This document shows, one piece after another, positions 5,755 to 6,485 of a DNA stretch of 6,485 nucleotides. Origin of the DNA: Candidatus Moraniibacteriota bacterium (GTDB lineage: Bacteria; Patescibacteriota; Minisyncoccia; Moranbacterales; UBA9337). The stretch spans positions 22,562 through 29,046 of the forward strand of contig DOKP01000038.1 in the NCBI GenBank assembly GCA_003510795.1, given 5' to 3'. A model generated the notes under the pieces. The model was not told the DNA's origin and made no database searches. It saw nothing but the letters and a program-made list of their open reading frames with translations. Made by a program: the position numbers and the translations under genes. How positions within the stretch are numbered: position 1 is the stretch's first letter; the number at the start of each line of letters is the position of its first letter.

Positions 5755-6102
5755 TCAAGCAATTTCAGGACAAGCTGTTTGTGCTTCAAAATTAAATCTC
5801 ACTGGCGGAGGATTAGCTCCATTATTCTTAAGGTTCTGCGCACAATCATCGCAGAGATCAATCCCTGCATAGATATGCGTAGCAGGTTTCATGCAATGAA
5901 TTCCAGACCTAAGAGATGTCCTACATGGATTCTCTGGCATCAGTCTGTCAACGATTTTTTCTAGATGCACTATATTAGCATCTTTCTGTTGAATTTCATT
6001 CATCTGACTTCTTATTCGGATTTTAAGGAACGATCTGCTGATCAGCGTTACGAACAACATTATGCTTACAATCACCAACAATAAATTTATTCCAATTTCC
6101 AT
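5755..6102 (-). CDS. Membrane-anchored small Cys-rich protein, possible metal site
   Basis: The gene encodes 115 residues ending in TGA. Residues 4-23 form a single membrane helix. They are followed by a basic stretch (SRSFLKIRIRS) that marks the cytoplasmic side, and a short amphipathic, possibly coiled-coil helix (about 33-54, MNEIQQKDANIVHLEKIVDRLM). The C-terminal half has Cys60, His69, Cys70, His76 and a CDDC pair (Cys84 and Cys87), which together could bind zinc. Cys111 lies near the end. The tail NNGANPPPVRFNFEAQT is probably disordered. By the positive-inside rule the Cys-rich part faces the cytoplasm. I do not recognise the family. The ATG at 6102 is fixed by a Shine-Dalgarno-like AGGGGG 5 nt upstream, and the gene has its own terminator, so it looks monocistronic. 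Presence of a ribosome binding site and terminator sets it apart from its neighbours and suggests distinct expression. Confidence 0.8.
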   Translation of the reverse strand: MEIGINLLLVIVSIMLFVTLISRSFLKIRIRSQMNEIQQKDANIVHLEKIVDRLMPENPCRTSLRSGIHCMKPATHIYAGIDLCDDCAQNLKNNGANPPPVRFNFEAQTACPEIA

Positions 6103-6107
6103 AGCAA

Positions 6108-6113
6108 CCCCCT
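6108..6113 (-). promoter_or_regulatory. Ribosome binding site of the Cys-rich protein gene
   Basis: On the minus strand AGGGGG lies 5 nt before the ATG. It can pair with CCUCCU of 16S rRNA over six positions, one as a G-U wobble. No other gene in the window has a comparable site, so it both decides this start and stands out. Confidence 0.7.
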
Positions 6114-6197
6114 ATCATTTGATTAGAAAAAATAAAAAACGCCCCTTTAAATCCTCTTTTAAAAAAACTAATGAAATAAATATTGCTAATTTATTCT

Positions 6198-6214
6198 GTC
6201 GGAGATGAGGGATT
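6198..6214 (+). repeat. Duplicate of the tRNA-Gln 3' end (att-like)
   Basis: GTCGGAGATGAGGGATT here matches 6414-6430 at 16 of 17 positions, in the same orientation, with the start points 216 bp apart. The second copy is the 3' end (acceptor and T-arm side) of tRNA-Gln. A direct copy of a tRNA 3' end on the downstream side of the gene is the pattern left by site-specific integration. No integrase is present. Confidence 0.6.
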
Positions 6215-6360
6215 TCCTCATCATTCACTCGCCGTCGCTCATTCATTCTTTGCCCTGGGTAGCGCCAAACGCTCTTTGCTCGCGTTTGTCGGCGTTCATT
6301 GCAATAATTTTTTGCTAAAAATTATTTTATTCACTTTCTACCCGTTCGAATCCCTGCTCA
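6215..6360. other. Hairpin-rich, GC-richer segment between tRNA 3'-end copies
   Basis: This non-coding segment differs in composition from the AT-rich flanks, mainly at 6215-6300. GATGAGG (6204-6210) pairs with CCTCATC (6216-6222). CAAACGC (6266-6272) pairs with GCGTTTG (6282-6288). AATAATTTTT (6303-6312) pairs perfectly with AAAAATTATT (6317-6326). Near its right end GTTCGAATCCCT (6344-6355) is an inverted 12-bp match to the T-arm of the tRNA-Gln gene. The segment is thus bounded by tRNA-like ends in opposite orientations. A TTG-started frame of 64 codons crosses it but looks spurious. Confidence 0.5.
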
Positions 6361-6414
6361 AACTAAATAAAACCTAAAACATACTCTAGACCGAGTACAT
6401 TTTGATTTTATAAG

Positions 6415-6485
6415 TTGGAGATGAGGGATTCGAACCCCCGATGACGGGATCAGAACCCGTTGCCTTACCGCTTGGCTAATCCCCA
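6415..6485 (-). tRNA. tRNA-Gln (anticodon CUG)
   Basis: On the minus strand the cloverleaf is complete. The acceptor TGGGGAT pairs with ATCTCCA (one G-T pair, U1-A72 as is usual for tRNA-Gln). The D-arm is GCC/GGC, the anticodon stem is ACGGG/CCCGT with loop TTCTGAT, and the T-arm is GGGGG-TTCGAAT-CCCTC with one wobble. The anticodon is CTG, which reads CAG. The discriminator base is A (6415), and CCA is not encoded, so it must be added enzymatically. Position 1 is the last base of the window, so the promoter lies outside. Confidence 0.95.

Noticed and set aside
5716..5964. 82-residue open frame on the plus strand
   Set aside because: It overlaps the terminator and the Cys-rich gene in antisense; that gene has its own ribosome binding site and terminator.
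6120..6175. Terminator in the T-rich tract upstream of the Cys-rich gene
   Set aside because: A T-tract follows GGGGCG on the minus strand, but no complementary CGCCCC arm is nearby to form a stem.
6183..6377. 64-residue TTG-started frame on the plus strand
   Set aside because: It has no ribosome binding site, runs through hairpins and tRNA-derived sequence, and GDEGF at its start is what antisense tRNA 3' ends translate to.

Overview
The window is AT-rich, with roughly one third G+C by eye, and bacterial. Most genes lack a Shine-Dalgarno sequence, the code is standard (TGA is used as a stop), the genes are short and often poorly recognisable, and intergenic DNA is full of short-period degenerate repeats. 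This suggests a member of the Candidate Phyla Radiation (Patescibacteria). That assignment is an inference from style, not from a marker gene.

Layout, left to right. (1) Positions 1-106 are intergenic, with a heptamer array at the edge. (2) A minus-strand gene for a four-helix membrane protein (107-478) diverges from a plus-strand cluster across 228 bp that holds two repeat arrays and a good sigma70-type promoter placed so that the mRNA would be leaderless. (3) The plus-strand cluster encodes a polytopic GT-C type glycosyltransferase (707-2608), a membrane-anchored extracytoplasmic protein (2620-3561) and a four-helix membrane protein (3736-4125). A 156-bp fully palindromic MITE-like element (3561-3716, TTA target duplication) sits between the last two. 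Removing it restores a compact operon with gaps of 11 and 15 nt. (4) A convergent minus-strand GT4 glycosyltransferase gene (4302-5420) follows. The gap between the convergent genes carries two inverted arrays of a nonamer. (5) Upstream of the GT4 gene lie an octamer array, a probable decayed C-terminal remnant of another glycosyltransferase, a hairpin, and an intrinsic terminator. (6) The terminator serves a minus-strand gene for a small membrane-anchored Cys-rich protein (5755-6102), the only gene here with a clear ribosome binding site. (7) The right edge holds tRNA-Gln(CUG) on the minus strand. A copy of its 3' end lies 216 bp away, flanking a GC-richer, hairpin-rich segment that looks like an integration or recombination scar.

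Functionally, the recognisable genes point to surface polysaccharide or glycoprotein assembly. One glycosyltransferase probably uses a lipid-linked sugar at the outer face of the membrane, and one uses a nucleotide sugar in the cytoplasm. The most notable find is the palindromic element. All ten transition differences between its arms become G-U pairs in the minus-strand RNA, and all eleven other mismatches within the stem are purine-purine on that strand. This suggests selection on a minus-strand hairpin.
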